From Cololabis saira (taxonomy: Eukaryota > Chordata > Actinopteri > Beloniformes > Belonidae), in NCBI RefSeq assembly GCF_033807715.1, contig NC_084596.1:30020879-30084878 (forward strand): a stretch of DNA of 64,000 nt. Direction: 5' to 3'. Positions 10,694-22,536 of this stretch are shown here, piece after piece. The first letter of the stretch is position 1; each line of letters opens with the position of its first letter. The notes beneath the pieces are model-generated. The model saw only the letters and a list, made by a program, of their open reading frames with translations, did not search any database and was not told the DNA's origin. Position numbers and translations under genes: made by a program.

Positions 10694-12929
10694 AATTGTC
10701 AGTCCAGACAAATATCAATGTGGAGTCCAATCAATTTTGGAAGAAATGAAACATTCGTAACACATTTTGTAGAATTTCTGCTCTACCTGTTCACACGACT
10801 AACCTTTCTGAGCTGTTTATAAGTTGATCAATTATTATGCAAGGACTTTTCTAAAGAATGCATTTGACACATCTTTACTAAAGTTGTGTAGAACAGCTTC
10901 TAAAGATCCTCCGGGACGTAGTGAAAGTCCCTCATGCTTCAGGCATGTTTCGCAGAATTGAGCTTGGCTGATAGCGGCGGGTGAGAAACCACTTCCTCAG
11001 CCAGCAGGATAACACTCCCCTCCCCTCCAGTCTCACAAAATTGCCTCTTGCCAAGAGTGTCCTACTGCACTGCCACCTGGTCTTGCTTTGTAAGTGTAAT
11101 ACCGTCAGAGACCCATCCATTAGGCAGCCAGGCTCTCTTATGAAGCTGTCTCCTGCCACCAGCAAAGACCCTGGCACCAACCTGTATGAATAAATGAACA
11201 TCATAGCCAAGAGTTTATCTAATCTTCTTTGTTTAGGTGTGATTGAATTACATGATTGATTAAGCAAATAATAATTTGATAACTTTTGATGCCATCCTTT
11301 CTTGTCCAATCACAGTAGTCAGTGATGTCAGTTTCACTTATTAAATTAAGCGACATGTCATCCTGGATTCATCAAAAAACTGAAACGAAAATGATATAAG
11401 AAATTATTTTTTGTCCGCTAGATATGATCCACCTTTTTTTTCCAAACAAAAACCAAAATCATTTAAGTCAATTACATAATTGTAAATAGGAAGAAAGAGT
11501 CACACAGGGACCGACACATTAGTTATTCAGTTTGAGGAAGCTGACCTTTATAAATACATTTTCCCTAAAAGCAGTTGCCAAAGACCAGATTTAAGTCCTC
11601 AATCTTGTGGACGTAAGCTCTGACATTCAGAGCCTCTATCTTTATGTCATTGATTTAGCAAACAGCAAGCAGCAAGGCAATTCACCGAAACTCATTCCTC
11701 TTCTCCTTCTTTTGCTTTGCCTACCATTTTCACCTCTTTTCTTTTCTTTTTTTTTGTTTTAGACAGAGATGTGCAACTAGTGACTACTAATTGTTTGATA
11801 TTTAAACAGCCATAACGTTTGCCCATATCAAACAGTCATTGCCCAAAGGATGCAATCTTCATCAGCAGAATGTTAAAAGTATTCTGCTGATTAGTGTTTG
11901 CAGTTAGCCTGATGTCCTGAGTAAGAATGCAGCACATTCACCGTATGCTCGGAGCTGAGGAGACTGTCGTCAGGGAGAACAGCCCCCGATGCTGCCAGCG
12001 TTTTGATGATTACATAAAAATACCACTTTATTCACAAAGAATCTAAATTAAATCTAAATTAGCAATTGAAATTGTTGTTATTGCAATCGGCATATCTCTA
12101 CCTTATTAATTAAAGTTATGAATGAAATTGCCCACAGTCATGACATATTAAAGACTAATATAAAAGGTGACATTCAGAATAATATAGACAATAAGGATTG
12201 CACAATCAGTATTGATTTAGATTGTTTCATAATGAAATTATTCCCTTTATTTTGCATCAAACATATTAATGTTTAGCTAAGTGTTTTTGATGGATGTGTG
12301 TGGAAAAATAAAGAAAGCATAAATATACTTTTGAGAGAAGGCAGGTCTTTTATTTGAACGAGTAACTGTCTGGGTGACTGGATTTACAGGACATTCAGGA
12401 TAACTGGTTGTGTCATTCAGACACAACACCTGGCTGAATACATTTAAAAACAAAGACATTTAGTGTGTTTACTTTGTTCAAGTACTGTTTGTGAGTGTAA
12501 CACAGTGCTTTGCACTTAACTAATTCTGTTAAACAAACAAATTGATCAAAGAAAATTAAGTTGTATTGAACCAGGGGTACATTCTCTGTTTTTCTGCTTT
12601 AAGAAGTATGTGAATGTTGTTAGATTGCATTGTTTTTTTTGTGTCTGGAAGCACTTTTCTATGAAAGTATCACTTGAAAGGCTTGAAATGTTTGGTAACT
12701 AAGTGATGTAAAAGGAGGCAAAATGAAGCATGACTGGAAAATGAGAGGGCTCTTAGATATGCCGTTTTACATTTATTACAAACTTATATATTTTGGACGA
12801 GACTACTTCTGTTTATGATCAAATATTTGACTGTTAAAAGCAGAGGCAATGACCTATCCTCCTCTCTGTGTCTATTCACGCCAGTTTGCGCCATGTTGGC
12901 AGTTGACTCGTATGGCCTTATAACAATAT
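10694..12929. other. Unique non-coding DNA
   Basis: AT-rich sequence without a recognisable gene or repeat. Open frames at 10.9-11.3 kb on both strands overlap each other and lack domain features. Confidence 0.45.
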
Positions 12930-13045
12930 TGCAGCAACTGAACATAGATGCCTGTATTTTATAACAGGTCTCTCTTGTAAATGAGACCCTGGGTCTCAAT
13001 GAGAGTTTACCTGTATAAATAAAAGTTAATAAAATAAATTAATTC
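12930..13045 (+). mobile_element. LINE 3' end fragment
   Basis: The stretch around GTAAATGAGACCCTGGGTC followed by TTTACCTGTATAAATAAA and an A/T-rich tail matches the recurrent 3' untranslated end of a fish CR1/L2-group LINE. Only the tail is kept, as expected for a 5'-truncated insertion. Confidence 0.5.
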
Positions 13046-16000
13046 TTTTGGTATACTTTCTGTACTCATACAAAGTACAAACAACGTTGGAATGTCTGTA
13101 GGGACCCTATCCACCCTATCAATTAAGTAGAATGACATTTTTTGAGTCTTATTAGAGGCTTAAAATGGCAGATTATTTTGATGCAGTTTGGTTGCCCCTA
13201 TCACTAACATAAATACGTGTGGAGATGAATGGATCTCGCATAACAATGCATTGCTACCACTAGACAGAAGGGACGTGCTCAGTGTTTTTATTTTTTAAAA
13301 AGGCTTTCACCAATATTTGTCTCCAGTCGGGAGAACGTGGTCTCTGTTGCAATGCTAGTGGCACCACCATACCCGCAATACTGCTGTAACCCCTTTGAAA
13401 TAAAGCAGGATGTAATTTATCTCCATTCAGAGTGGAAAGCAGCTCGAGTTATCTTTGCTTCAGCTCTAGTTGCAATGTGCAATGTCAGGAAACACTGTTT
13501 TAAAGCGGTGAAGGTTTGAAACAAATCTGCATCCAGGTTTGTGAATCCGTAGTGCAGTTTCTTTCTATCCATCCGTTCATTCACCCATATACATACTGTT
13601 TATATGGTGTGTCATATGTTGTTCATCTCAGCTTTTATTTACCTAGTCTTAAGACTATGTAAGACTTGGTTTTCCATTTGGTCAACAAAGGGATAAATAA
13701 GTAACATATTTATCCACAAGAACAAAATTAATTTTTGGCATCTGGCATTTGATTTAGAAAAACAGGGTGAAATGAAAATAGTCACTTAAGCTTCACTTGC
13801 ATTCCTCCTTACTTAAATGTAAACATTTAGTAACAGGTTGAAGTGGCAGATATAAGAAAGCACTTGATGAGGACGCACATGCCACCTTTGGAACTACAAT
13901 GTGTCCCCAAAATGATGAATCATTCTGCTTGCTTCTCCTTCCGGCACAAGTTGTGTTACGGTGAAAGACTCTACAGATTAATGTCACGGTGGAGAGATAT
14001 GGGGGGGATACTCTGTTAATTTGTCATGGCTCCGTGCCACTGGGGATAGCCCAGTCCAGGGAGAACAGGTTTTTATTTGGGGACCACAGGATACACACAG
14101 TCCATCACAAAGGCACCGTGATCAGCTTTCCAGTCAGGTTCAGCTGCATCCAAGCAAAGGCATCTTCCCTTGATTAATAGTAGTCGGGAGTCTAATGAAC
14201 ACCTTTATGTTCAGTACCTCGCATTTCAAACAAAGTACACTAAATCTAAGTCTTTAGGGATGAAAGTTCTGTCTGTTTTTTTTGTATTGTTTTGGCTTTG
14301 CGCCGAAGAATAGTCTGTTTTCACAAAGGCAAGTCATCTCTTTATATCCTTTTCTAGCCCCTTAAATCATAAGCACCACTGCATCAATATCTAGCTAAAT
14401 GCATCATGCCCCTTCCAAGCACAAAATTAGCCCCATAGTAGTATGTAGGTCTGAGAATCTACACAGATGAGCAAACAAGGCAGCTGCATAGTGCCGCTAT
14501 TCCTTCATAAATCACCGACAGAGTGCACAAAAAAGCTGCGGAAGCTTTTCTATGTTGCTCCGGCTATTTTGCATTGTGAGTTTGAGCTGAATTATACGTA
14601 ATTGATTACATGAACCTTTCTGAAGCTGGCATGTGGAAAGCAAAAGAAGGAATACAAGAAGCAGGACAAAAACCAAGTTCTTTGATTAGGTTGGTGGCGA
14701 CTTCAGCGCCGCTGCATGTTTGACTCTTTACGATTCCTCATAATTCATATGGCCACTCATGCACAACACACTTACATTAGTTTTACTGCAGTTTGTGCAG
14801 CCTGCATTCTCTCTCATCTGCCGGTGGTGCAGTGGGGTTGTTTTTTTTTTTTGTTTTTTTTTTTGTGCGAGGTTGTGACACACCCAGATGCAGCAAACGT
14901 CAGATTTTTCAGCCTGACCTGAGGGGTTGTTTCCTTTACAGAGCACCGTGACATGACTTGACTCAGTGACCCAACTGTAAGCAGGCTTCTTGATGTGATT
15001 TCCGGCGGGAACCTGCACGAGATTCAATGCGAGCAAGAGACATTTGTGGACGAGTGTATTTCACTGTCATTTTCTGGCTCCTCACAACTGTGGACAGATG
15101 GCTTGATTAATATGTGACAGGGCCTGTACGCATAAATTCTGGATTGAAACTGAATGCTTGTTTACATCTCAAGTGCTTTAATATTGATACTTCAGTCTGT
15201 TCCATTTCCACAGATAGTGACCGTATTAATGTTATTACAAGTGTTAAATTCCCCAAGGTGAGAGTTGCACGGTATTCAAAAATCAGAGTGCAGCTGCTGT
15301 AGTCATTGATGGATGAGCAAAGGGATTTAACTTCCCATAAGCCTTTTATCAATATAAGTTGTATCCTTAAATATAATTTCCACAGTGTCAGTCAGAGACA
15401 TACGCTGTAGTCAAGTCTATTACGCTTCAACTACTTGAACTGCTTTTCTGCATTTAAATACATTACTTTATAGCTATGGATCCATTTCTCAATCAGAGCA
15501 GAGTTCAGGTTTCCTCATCTTTTTGTAAATGCACCATTGAACCTAAGTAAAGATATAATAACTAAAAACAGATTTACCTAACAAAGAGATGTTAAGTGTT
15601 GTATCCACTGCAGGAGTTCACTGGACAAGATAGATTGTAGGATTGTTTCAAGCCTGTGCTGTGATTGTTGTTGATGCATCTCTGGTGGAGAGGTTGGTCT
15701 GATGTTTTCGAGGACTTGAAAACACTAGCTAACCAGTCAAGCATGCACTCAAATACCAACAAATCTATTTGACATTCTAGTAGCTTTTCTGCGTATACTG
15801 CAAAGCTGCGATGCAGCACTTTGTTCCTGCTCTCTGGCTGGGTATTAGACTGACAGGTTCACCTTCAAGAGGATGAGCGTGATAGATAGGTTTTGGTGCG
15901 TTTTCTTACAGATGCCGAAGAACAATGAATGAACACAATACTCAAGAGCTACATGTGTAAAAAATATTTTAGTTTTTCTGAATGCATATTAAAAAAAAAT

Positions 16001-16402
16001 AGAGCACAAGCTCAAAGTTGATTTACAAGATGAAGTTGTAGCACATGCACACAGAGTAGTGGGTTAATTTGCTACTGCTTCTGTCAAAAGTAGATGGATG
16101 GAGAAAGAGCGCTACAGTAAATAGGAGAGACACACGGAGGGAGAGGCACACACAAACACGAGTCTGTTCTCCAAACAGATGCCAGTTCATTGCAGAAATA
16201 ACATTCATATACACTTATAACTCACATGCAACATGCACGGAAAAACACTGATAATGCACATGCGATATTGCCGTATATGATAATGATCAGGAAGCACAAT
16301 CAATTTACCAGAAATAGTTGCTTTGATCACACAAGTTACACACATATTTATGATGAGACAGATTTATGATGAGTTTGAGAGGTTTTGATTACTTTAATTA
16401 CT
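13046..16402. other. Unique non-coding DNA
   Basis: No gene or repeat could be supported. Contains T-rich runs at 14840-14865 and 14276-14290. Open frames are short and unconvincing. Confidence 0.4.
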
Positions 16403-16730
16403 TTTTCCGGTCACAGTGAATCAAAGAGATAAGGACAACTATTGTGCAAAAAACCAGAACCTAAAAACCTTCACTGTATGTGTGATTTTTTTTTTTTTGT
16501 TTTGTTTTTTTGCATAATAGTTGTCCTTATCTCTTTGATTCACTGTGGCCGGAAAAAGTCTGATAAACCATTCAGGAAAAGATCGCGAATTAGCGGTCAC
16601 GGGGGGTACTGCACCGCGGAGAAATGGCGTGACGGAGAAGTCCGAAGGGTTCACGACGGCGTCACGGTGACGGCGTCACGGTGACGGCGTGGGCACGGCG
16701 TGGATTTGACGCAGAACCATAACTCAGCCT
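16403..16730. mobile_element. Rearranged Harbinger-like element with foldback half
   Basis: The right end (CTCAGCCT followed by TAA) and GC-rich interior match, in reverse orientation, the 9539-10464 element. The left half is an inverted repeat: 16403-16450 pairs with about 16512-16558 (CCGGTCACAGTGAATCAAAG against its complement, continuing through a shared AGATAAGGACAAC block) around a T-rich loop. A normal left terminus is missing. The right end abuts another family terminus (16734-16752), as if this copy inserted at the TAA inside the inverted repeat of an older copy. Confidence 0.7.
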
Positions 16731-16733
16731 TAA

Positions 16734-16752
16734 CGCGGACCATAAATCAGCC
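16734..16752. mobile_element. Terminus of a second Harbinger-like copy
   Basis: CGCGGACCATAAATCAGCCT resembles the family terminus and directly follows the TAA ending the adjacent copy. Confidence 0.45.
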
Positions 16753-17009
16753 TTACCACACGCCGGCTGACTCCGCGCTCCCAGCGCATCAGCCGGCCGA
16801 GTCCTAACAGTTTCCCCCCTTTGTTGAAATGTCCACATTGCAAGTATTGTTGCCCTGTTGTCATCCTTTTTGGTCAAATGTAACCAAACTTTCGAGCGTT
16901 TATGCCGCTTTGTCCCCCGTGTTTTCCTGCTGGGCGCGAATGCGCACGTTGCGCAATGTGCTTGGTGACGTCATTCGCGCCCACTGAAATTGATAAGGGA
17001 ATCATTGGC

Positions 17010-17089
17010 GAAAAAGGCAAAGGATTCCAAGGAATTGAAACACTGGGAACCGGTTCTCGACAAGAACCAGTTCTCGATTCCCATCCCTA
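17010..17089. mobile_element. hAT right-end fragment
   Basis: Ends with GATTCCCATCCCTA preceded by mirrored GAACCGGTTCTCG / AACCAGTTCTCG blocks, the terminal structure of a common fish hAT family. The matching left end is not found nearby, so the copy is truncated; the GC-rich 16.76-17.0 kb may be its interior. Confidence 0.55.
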
Positions 17090-17425
17090 CTCAAAAGCCA
17101 CTATTGTGTTCTGCCTCCTTAAAACCACAACCTTGTGCGAGTCTGAAGTATTACTGCTGAATAAAATGCATCTCACAGGGACAATTACCTGTTACCGTGC
17201 GTATGTGTGGAGGTGTGAAGTCAACATCTTTAAATAATAATTAAGAAAAAAATAAAAACAGGACACTCACCTCAAACATTTTAGAGAAGAAGCAGAGCTG
17301 AACATGAACATGGCTTTCAGAAAACCAAGGAGAAATTCCGAGGACATCTTACTGCAAATGGAATAATTTACTTGTGGGAAGAAAAACAACAAGAGCCGGT
17401 AGATTTTGTTGCAGCTGCAGAGAGG

Positions 17426-17482
17426 AGGTATGAAAACCTGGAAGACTGCAATAAAGTTGCAGTGTTCCAGGTTTTCATACCT
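17426..17482. repeat. Near-perfect 57-nt hairpin
   Basis: AGGTATGAAAACCTGGAA (17426-17443) pairs perfectly with its reverse complement at 17465-17482. After one mismatch the stem continues ACTGCAA/TTGCAGT around a TAAAG loop. The stem totals about 26 bp with one mismatch. Confidence 0.9.
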
Positions 17483-17563
17483 AAGACCACATACATGCAG
17501 CAACCATCTTGTTCCCTGAATTATTTTAGCTTGTGACCATTAACAGTCACCAAATATGCAAGT

Positions 17564-18448
17564 TAGTGATGCACCGAAATGAAAATTTGTGGCCGAAACC
17601 GAAACCGAAAATAATAATAAACACTTGGCCGAATACCGAACAATACCGAACATGGTTCTTCGCAGTTTTTCATTTATTTTGCCAATTTTTTCACCATTGC
17701 ATAAATCAAATAAATTTGATTTAGGCATGCTTTTAAAAGAAAAAAATCTTTTACAAAATTACAAGGTAGAAAATATTTATTGAACATAAAAAACTGAACA
17801 TTTTTTAATTTCCCAGCCTTTCTTAAATATTCCAGCAGATATTATACCAGCAAAGAACAATAACTTAAAATAAATAAATTAGCAAAATACATTTTTTGGC
17901 CATCTTTGAGCTTACGTTAGGCTTAACTGACTGAACATTTTAACATAGGCCTTAAAACAATAAAAATGCATTAAAGCGCTCAGGGTTTTTTATCATTTCA
18001 AATGATAAATCAAACTTGTAGCTGAAAGACTTTGCAGATGTGCCCCCTCTAGATATTTGAGCAGAACATTCATTGCAAACAGCCATTCTTGTATTATTCT
18101 TTGCCACTCTAAAATACTTCCACACTGCTGACATGTTTGCACCGCACCACTTCACTCCACGCTCTTCGCTGTTTGATTTCGTCATCTAAACGCACCTGTA
18201 ATAGATTGATTTATGTTGTTTTGGTTCCACCTGCTGGTGAATGTTAGTTAAATTCTTATGTGGTTAGTTTTTGGTTGGCCAACTATTTATGTGGTGCGCA
18301 ACAGTTACGGAGCGGCCAGTCTATTTATATTAAAACGCCGTTATTAATTGTTCGGTTTTTTTCCCACTTATTCCACCGAACACCGAAAGTGTTTTTTTGC
18401 CATTTTCGGCCGAACAATTTCGGTTACCGAACAATCGGTGCATCACTA
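17564..18448. mobile_element. Non-autonomous hAT transposon
   Basis: Inverted termini TAGTGATGCACCGA and TCGGTGCATCACTA are flanked by the perfect 8-bp duplication ATGCAAGT (17556-17563 and 18449-18456). The 885-bp length is too short for a full transposase. The interior keeps a BED-finger remnant on the minus strand. Confidence 0.95.
17952..18185 (-). pseudogene. hAT transposase N-terminus with broken BED zinc finger
   Basis: 77-codon frame from ATG at 18183-18185. The sequence VWKYFRVAKNNTRMAVCNEC shows the aromatic-rich start and Cys-x-x-Cys of a BED finger, followed by SRGGTSAKSF. The His-containing second half appears only in another frame (SLIYHLK), so a frameshift destroys the finger just before its zinc-binding His. 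No catalytic DDE/RNase-H-like region follows. BED fingers bind transposon ends in autonomous hAT relatives; this fragment cannot act as a transposase. Confidence 0.8.
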
Positions 18449-18767
18449 ATGCAAGTACATGCGGAAGGTCATACTGTGGCATTTGACTGAGATTTTTTTT
18501 TTAAACTCACCTCCATTCAGCTCTATCATCTTCCTGCTGACTTTGCCATGACCCGCAACTTTTGCGGTCAGATTTAGCTTCATCGCCATCCCGGGTCTGT
18601 TAGCCCTCTGTTCTGCCCCCTTACGTGATGTTTTTCGGTTCTTGGGTTGGCCGTATATATGCACATGCGACATCCGGACTTTGTCTGATTTGAGGTTATA
18701 GAAAATGTTGGCATCTAAATCAGCGGTACAAATATTGTTTAGAGATAATGTGTGCAAAAAAAGAACT

Positions 18768-18850
18768 TATAATCCATCCATTTTCTATACCTGCTATATC
18801 CTTTGCAGGGTCACGAGGGTCTGCTGGAGCCTATCTCAGCTAATTTTCAG
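18768..18850. repeat. Fragment of a common fish interspersed repeat
   Basis: Begins ATCCATCCATTTTCTATACC and continues with a GGGTCAC...GGAGCCTATCTCAGCT stretch, a widespread teleost repeat also seen at 55.14 kb. Class uncertain (LINE or SINE tail). Confidence 0.5.
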
Positions 18851-20559
18851 GCGAGATTTTAAAAATACATAATTTGTTTGTGATGAATGGGAGTAGATTT
18901 ACAGTGTGATGCAATCACAAAATGTATCTACAGGTTTTAAAATCCGAATGAAGCTAAAATCCCATGCACCCGACAAAAAAGCCTCATCTACCTCATTCAC
19001 AGATGTCTTTTAATATTCCCAAAATGGCCGCAAAGCATTCATAGACATGCTACCCGTGTGTGCATAAGGCAAATAAATACATTTATGAATACTTTTTTTT
19101 TTTTAAAGCAATTCTTTAGCTAATCTTCTCAGATATCTTCGTGTTATTGCTGGATTTATTTTCTGTCTGTGAATCGAAACTATTCAGGAAATTGTCGTGT
19201 CTTGTGGCAGTCAATTTCTCTGTCGCTTGTATCGTTCTCTTCTACCGCTTCTTCAAGACAGGTCTGTCCCCGCTCCTGTTGACAAAACTGCTGACAGTAC
19301 AGCTTTATGTTTTAGTTTAGGACGTTTCGGCGAAGTCATCAGCTGCAGCCCAGCAGACCATAGTGGAAATGCAGCTTTTTGTTACCCTGCTAAAAGGAAC
19401 TTTTAAGAAAGCTTGATAAGTAATAATATTTCTGGTTACTTTCCTCCTCATAGCGTCAAACTGACAACCGAGGGAAGATTTGACTGCAAAGATCTATTTG
19501 GCTGCTTTTGATAACTGCGTGATGGGTTTCATTTTTCCCGCTGACAGCTGTTACGTTAGATTTCAAGAAAATATGTTGTATTGTAATTTCTGGAGCTTGT
19601 TGCCCGAATCCCCTTGTGACCAAATTTTGTGCAGCTCGCATTGGTTTAATTGCTTTTAGTAGATAAAGTAAAGACATCAATCACCTTTAAGCAGTCAAAG
19701 GGTTTAGATAAAATCACAGGCACAACAGAGGTGTGTTTATCCTCCCTATCATAATAAAGAGCTGATAACGAGGACGGAGTGTGGACGGAGTTAATTGTTA
19801 ATGGATACGGTTTAACAGGAACATGATTAACAACCATATTCAGTTTGCATAATATGGTTTAAAAATGTAACTGCTAAAACCTGACTGAATATTGTTTTGT
19901 ATTTCAGTTACCTAGAATATAAACTAAAATACACCAAGAAAACGCCTTTTAAGCACATGACATTAAATCTGATGTTTGAAATGGCTGGTCATTTTATTTC
20001 TGTAGCTAGCAAGATAATTGTTTCTTCAGACGTGTCTGAGTTCACGTTCACCTCACTTCACTGTTGTCCTGTTGTTTGTGCTCTCCCTCCTCGCATTCAG
20101 GAGCGAATTCATATTTCTGCCAGGAACTGCTGTAGGAGTTGATTTAAGCATCTAAGTAAACAGTTTTCCTGATTAAAGACAAATGATGACTTTCAAGTTG
20201 CTTTTGTACTCTAAGCTGCTTTAATAGACACATCAGTCTAATTGATGCTTACAGGGTTTTTCTCCATTTATTTTTTTTCTTCACTTGCTTTGGCACAGTA
20301 ATGTGACATTGTCACTGTTTATCACACCTGAAAGCTGGATTGGTTCAGTAGTTTATCGTTTCCGATGATGAACATGGACCCAAAATCAAATGTCAACTGT
20401 TTCTGTGTTTATGACTAAAACTGTACAAACAAATGTCCAATGTAGGGCTGTCGTGACTTTCAACTGTCACACTGACCATCCTGATTAATGATGGTTTTCC
20501 GTCTGTTTTAATTTCTTCCCTCTTGCTTTTCTTGTAATACAAAAATACCCACAGTATAA
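18851..20559. other. Unique non-coding DNA
   Basis: No gene or mobile element recognised. Open frames at 19.2-20.1 kb are short and without domain features. Confidence 0.4.
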
Positions 20560-21218
20560 TATGGAGCTAGAACAGTCTCATAATTGACAAATGCACAGGA
20601 CAAGTTTTACAAATCCACAGACCGATTTGCAAATACACACACCGTTTCACAGATGCACAGAACAATTCACACGTGCATAGGACAAGATATACAAATGTAT
20701 TTTTGATGCACACGCAAATATAACATGATTTACAAACGTTTTTTTGTCTGTGAACTGCGCTGGATTTGCGTATGACTTTTGAGACTCCCCTGACGTGACT
20801 CGATCCACGAATACGTTTTTTTTAACACGGAAGGATCTGCAACCAATCAGATGTCTTCCTTTGTTTCAGCCAATCATAAGAGCGCACCCAACGTGGGGGA
20901 CGATTTACTGTAAACCATCAGATTAAAGGGGCGGATACACCTGCTGTTTGAACTGCGTTAGCACCGTTCGCTTAGAAAAGTGATTAATATTTCGAGTTGG
21001 TGGAGTAAAGATAAATAAACAGCAACAGGAGATAAAAGATAAATAAACAGGATGCAGAGGAGATCACTGTTCTGATTTTCTTGTGATCCCGGTAAAGAAA
21101 ACAGCGCCATCTGAGATGGTTTGTCGGGCTGTTCAACCAGAGCCGTCAGGAGACTGCACTCCAAGTCCTGCCAATGCAGCAACTGATGATGAGAAACAGC
21201 GGAGATATTTCTGTATTT
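20560..21218. repeat. Left arm of the foldback element
   Basis: Inverted copy of about 21754-22417. Contains two CCAATCA motifs (about 20854-20876) and a protein-like frame near 21070-21212. Confidence 0.88.
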
Positions 21219-21599
21219 GAACTACAGGTGTCTTTCAGGAGAACGAGCCTGTTGACGGGGTGAATATTGCTGCAGTCGCGTTCTGGCTGTGGCCGCGAGT
21301 GCCGCTGGTCCCGGTCAGACACCAGCTGACCACAGTGACCAGACGTGGAGGTCAGAAACAAGCAGCTGTTATCCTCACATTTATGATGTGACATTGCCAC
21401 CACACAGAGACAAACATGTGTCAAAACAGCGGTGGCAGATCAACACATTCCCGGTGCAGAGTCGTGCTCATGGGAAGATGGAGCGGTGATGATGCTGGTC
21501 GGGGTTTAGTCCACCGATCATCAAACATCTGAGCTGGATACAGAGGTTCTTCGGTTATCAGTCGACTGATACCGACTTTACTCCAGATATTTCGGTAAA

Positions 21600-21926
21600 T
21601 TAATCTCCTGACATTTGCGTGCTGCTCCACCTGGCCGCTGCAGCTCGTCCCCGACAGGTAGCATCAGCTCTCTGCTGCGTCTGTCTGGTTCTGAGCTGAA
21701 CCAGCGGGACAATCCCATGTAACACGTAGTCAATCCAAACAGAGTAAATACATAAATATCTCCGCTGTTTCTCATCATCAGTTGCTGGATCAGCAGGACT
21801 AAGACCTTTCCAGTCTCCCGACGGCTCTGGTTGAACAGCCCGACAAACCATCTCAGATGGCGCAGTTTTCTTTACCGAGATCACAAGAAAATCAGAACAG
21901 TGATCTCCTCTCCATCCTGTTTCCAT
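21600..21926 (-). pseudogene. Unidentified frame in the right arm of the foldback element
   Basis: A 108-codon minus-strand frame starting at ATG. Residues about 10-58 (around VKKTAPSEMVCRAVQPEPSG and TDDEKQRRY) recur in the left arm on the plus strand in the equivalent frame, where ATG-to-ATG spacing differs by an indel and a stop follows shortly after RRYFCI. Similarity at protein level in both arms is simply a result of arm identity, but the open frame beside CCAAT motifs suggests each arm is the 5' end (promoter plus first coding exon) of a larger transposon gene. The protein is not recognised. Confidence 0.3.
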
Positions 21927-22417
21927 CTCCTGTTGCTGTTTATTTATCTTTACTCCACCAACTCAAAATATTAATCACTTTTCTAAGCGAACGGCGCTAA
22001 CGCAGTTGAAACAGCAGGTGTATCCCCTTTAATCTGATTGGTTTAGAGTAAAGCGTGTTTTATCCACTGCTCTGCGTCCCCCACGTGGAGTGCGCTCTTA
22101 TGATTGGCTGGAACAAAGGAAGACATTTGATTGGTTGCAGATCCTTCCGTGTTAAAAAAAACGTATTTGTGGATCGAGTCACGTCAGGGGAGTCTCAAAA
22201 GTCACACGCAAATCCAGCGCAACTCACAGACAAAAAAACGTTTGTAAATCAGGTTATATTTGTGTGCGCATCAAAAATACATTTGTATATCTTGTCCTAC
22301 GCACGTGTGAATTGTTCTGTGCATGTGTGAAACGGTGTGTGTATTTGCAAATCGGTCTATGCATTTGTAAAACTTGTCCTGTGCATTTGTCAATTATGAG
22401 ACTGTTCTAGCTCCATA
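21754..22417. repeat. Right arm of the foldback element
   Basis: Inverted copy of 20560-21218; contains ATTGG motifs on the plus strand (CCAAT on the minus strand) near 22036, 22105 and 22130. Confidence 0.88.
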
Positions 22418-22429
22418 GTACAATAGTGC

Positions 22430-22536
22430 AATACATGATTGTGTATATATTTACATCTTTGATAGATATCTTTGCTGCTGTAACATGGAAATGTCTCCAT
22501 TGTGAGACAAATAAAGCTTTATGTTATCTTATCTTT
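22430..22536 (+). mobile_element. LINE 3' end fragment
   Basis: GCTGCTGTAACA...CCATTGTGAGACAAATAAAG followed by TTATCTTATCTT matches the repeated-tail 3' end of a common fish LINE. It starts almost at the right edge of the foldback element, which may have inserted into it. Confidence 0.55.

Larger units (their letters stand above)
20560..22417. mobile_element. 1.86-kb foldback DNA element with ~650-bp inverted arms
   Basis: The ends are exact inverted repeats: TATGGAGCTAGAACAGTCTC at 20560 and its complement ending at 22417. The arms (20560 to about 21218; about 21754 to 22417) pair almost throughout, with small substitutions and indels. The ~535-bp centre is not symmetric. Both arms carry CCAAT-type motifs and, reading inwards, the same protein-like frame. 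Flanks GTATAA (20554-20559) and GTACAA (22418-22423) may be a 6-bp target duplication with one mismatch. The superfamily could not be assigned. Confidence 0.88.

Noticed and set aside
10932..11309. 125-codon minus-strand frame
   Set aside because: Overlaps an opposite-strand frame, has no domain and no coding signature.
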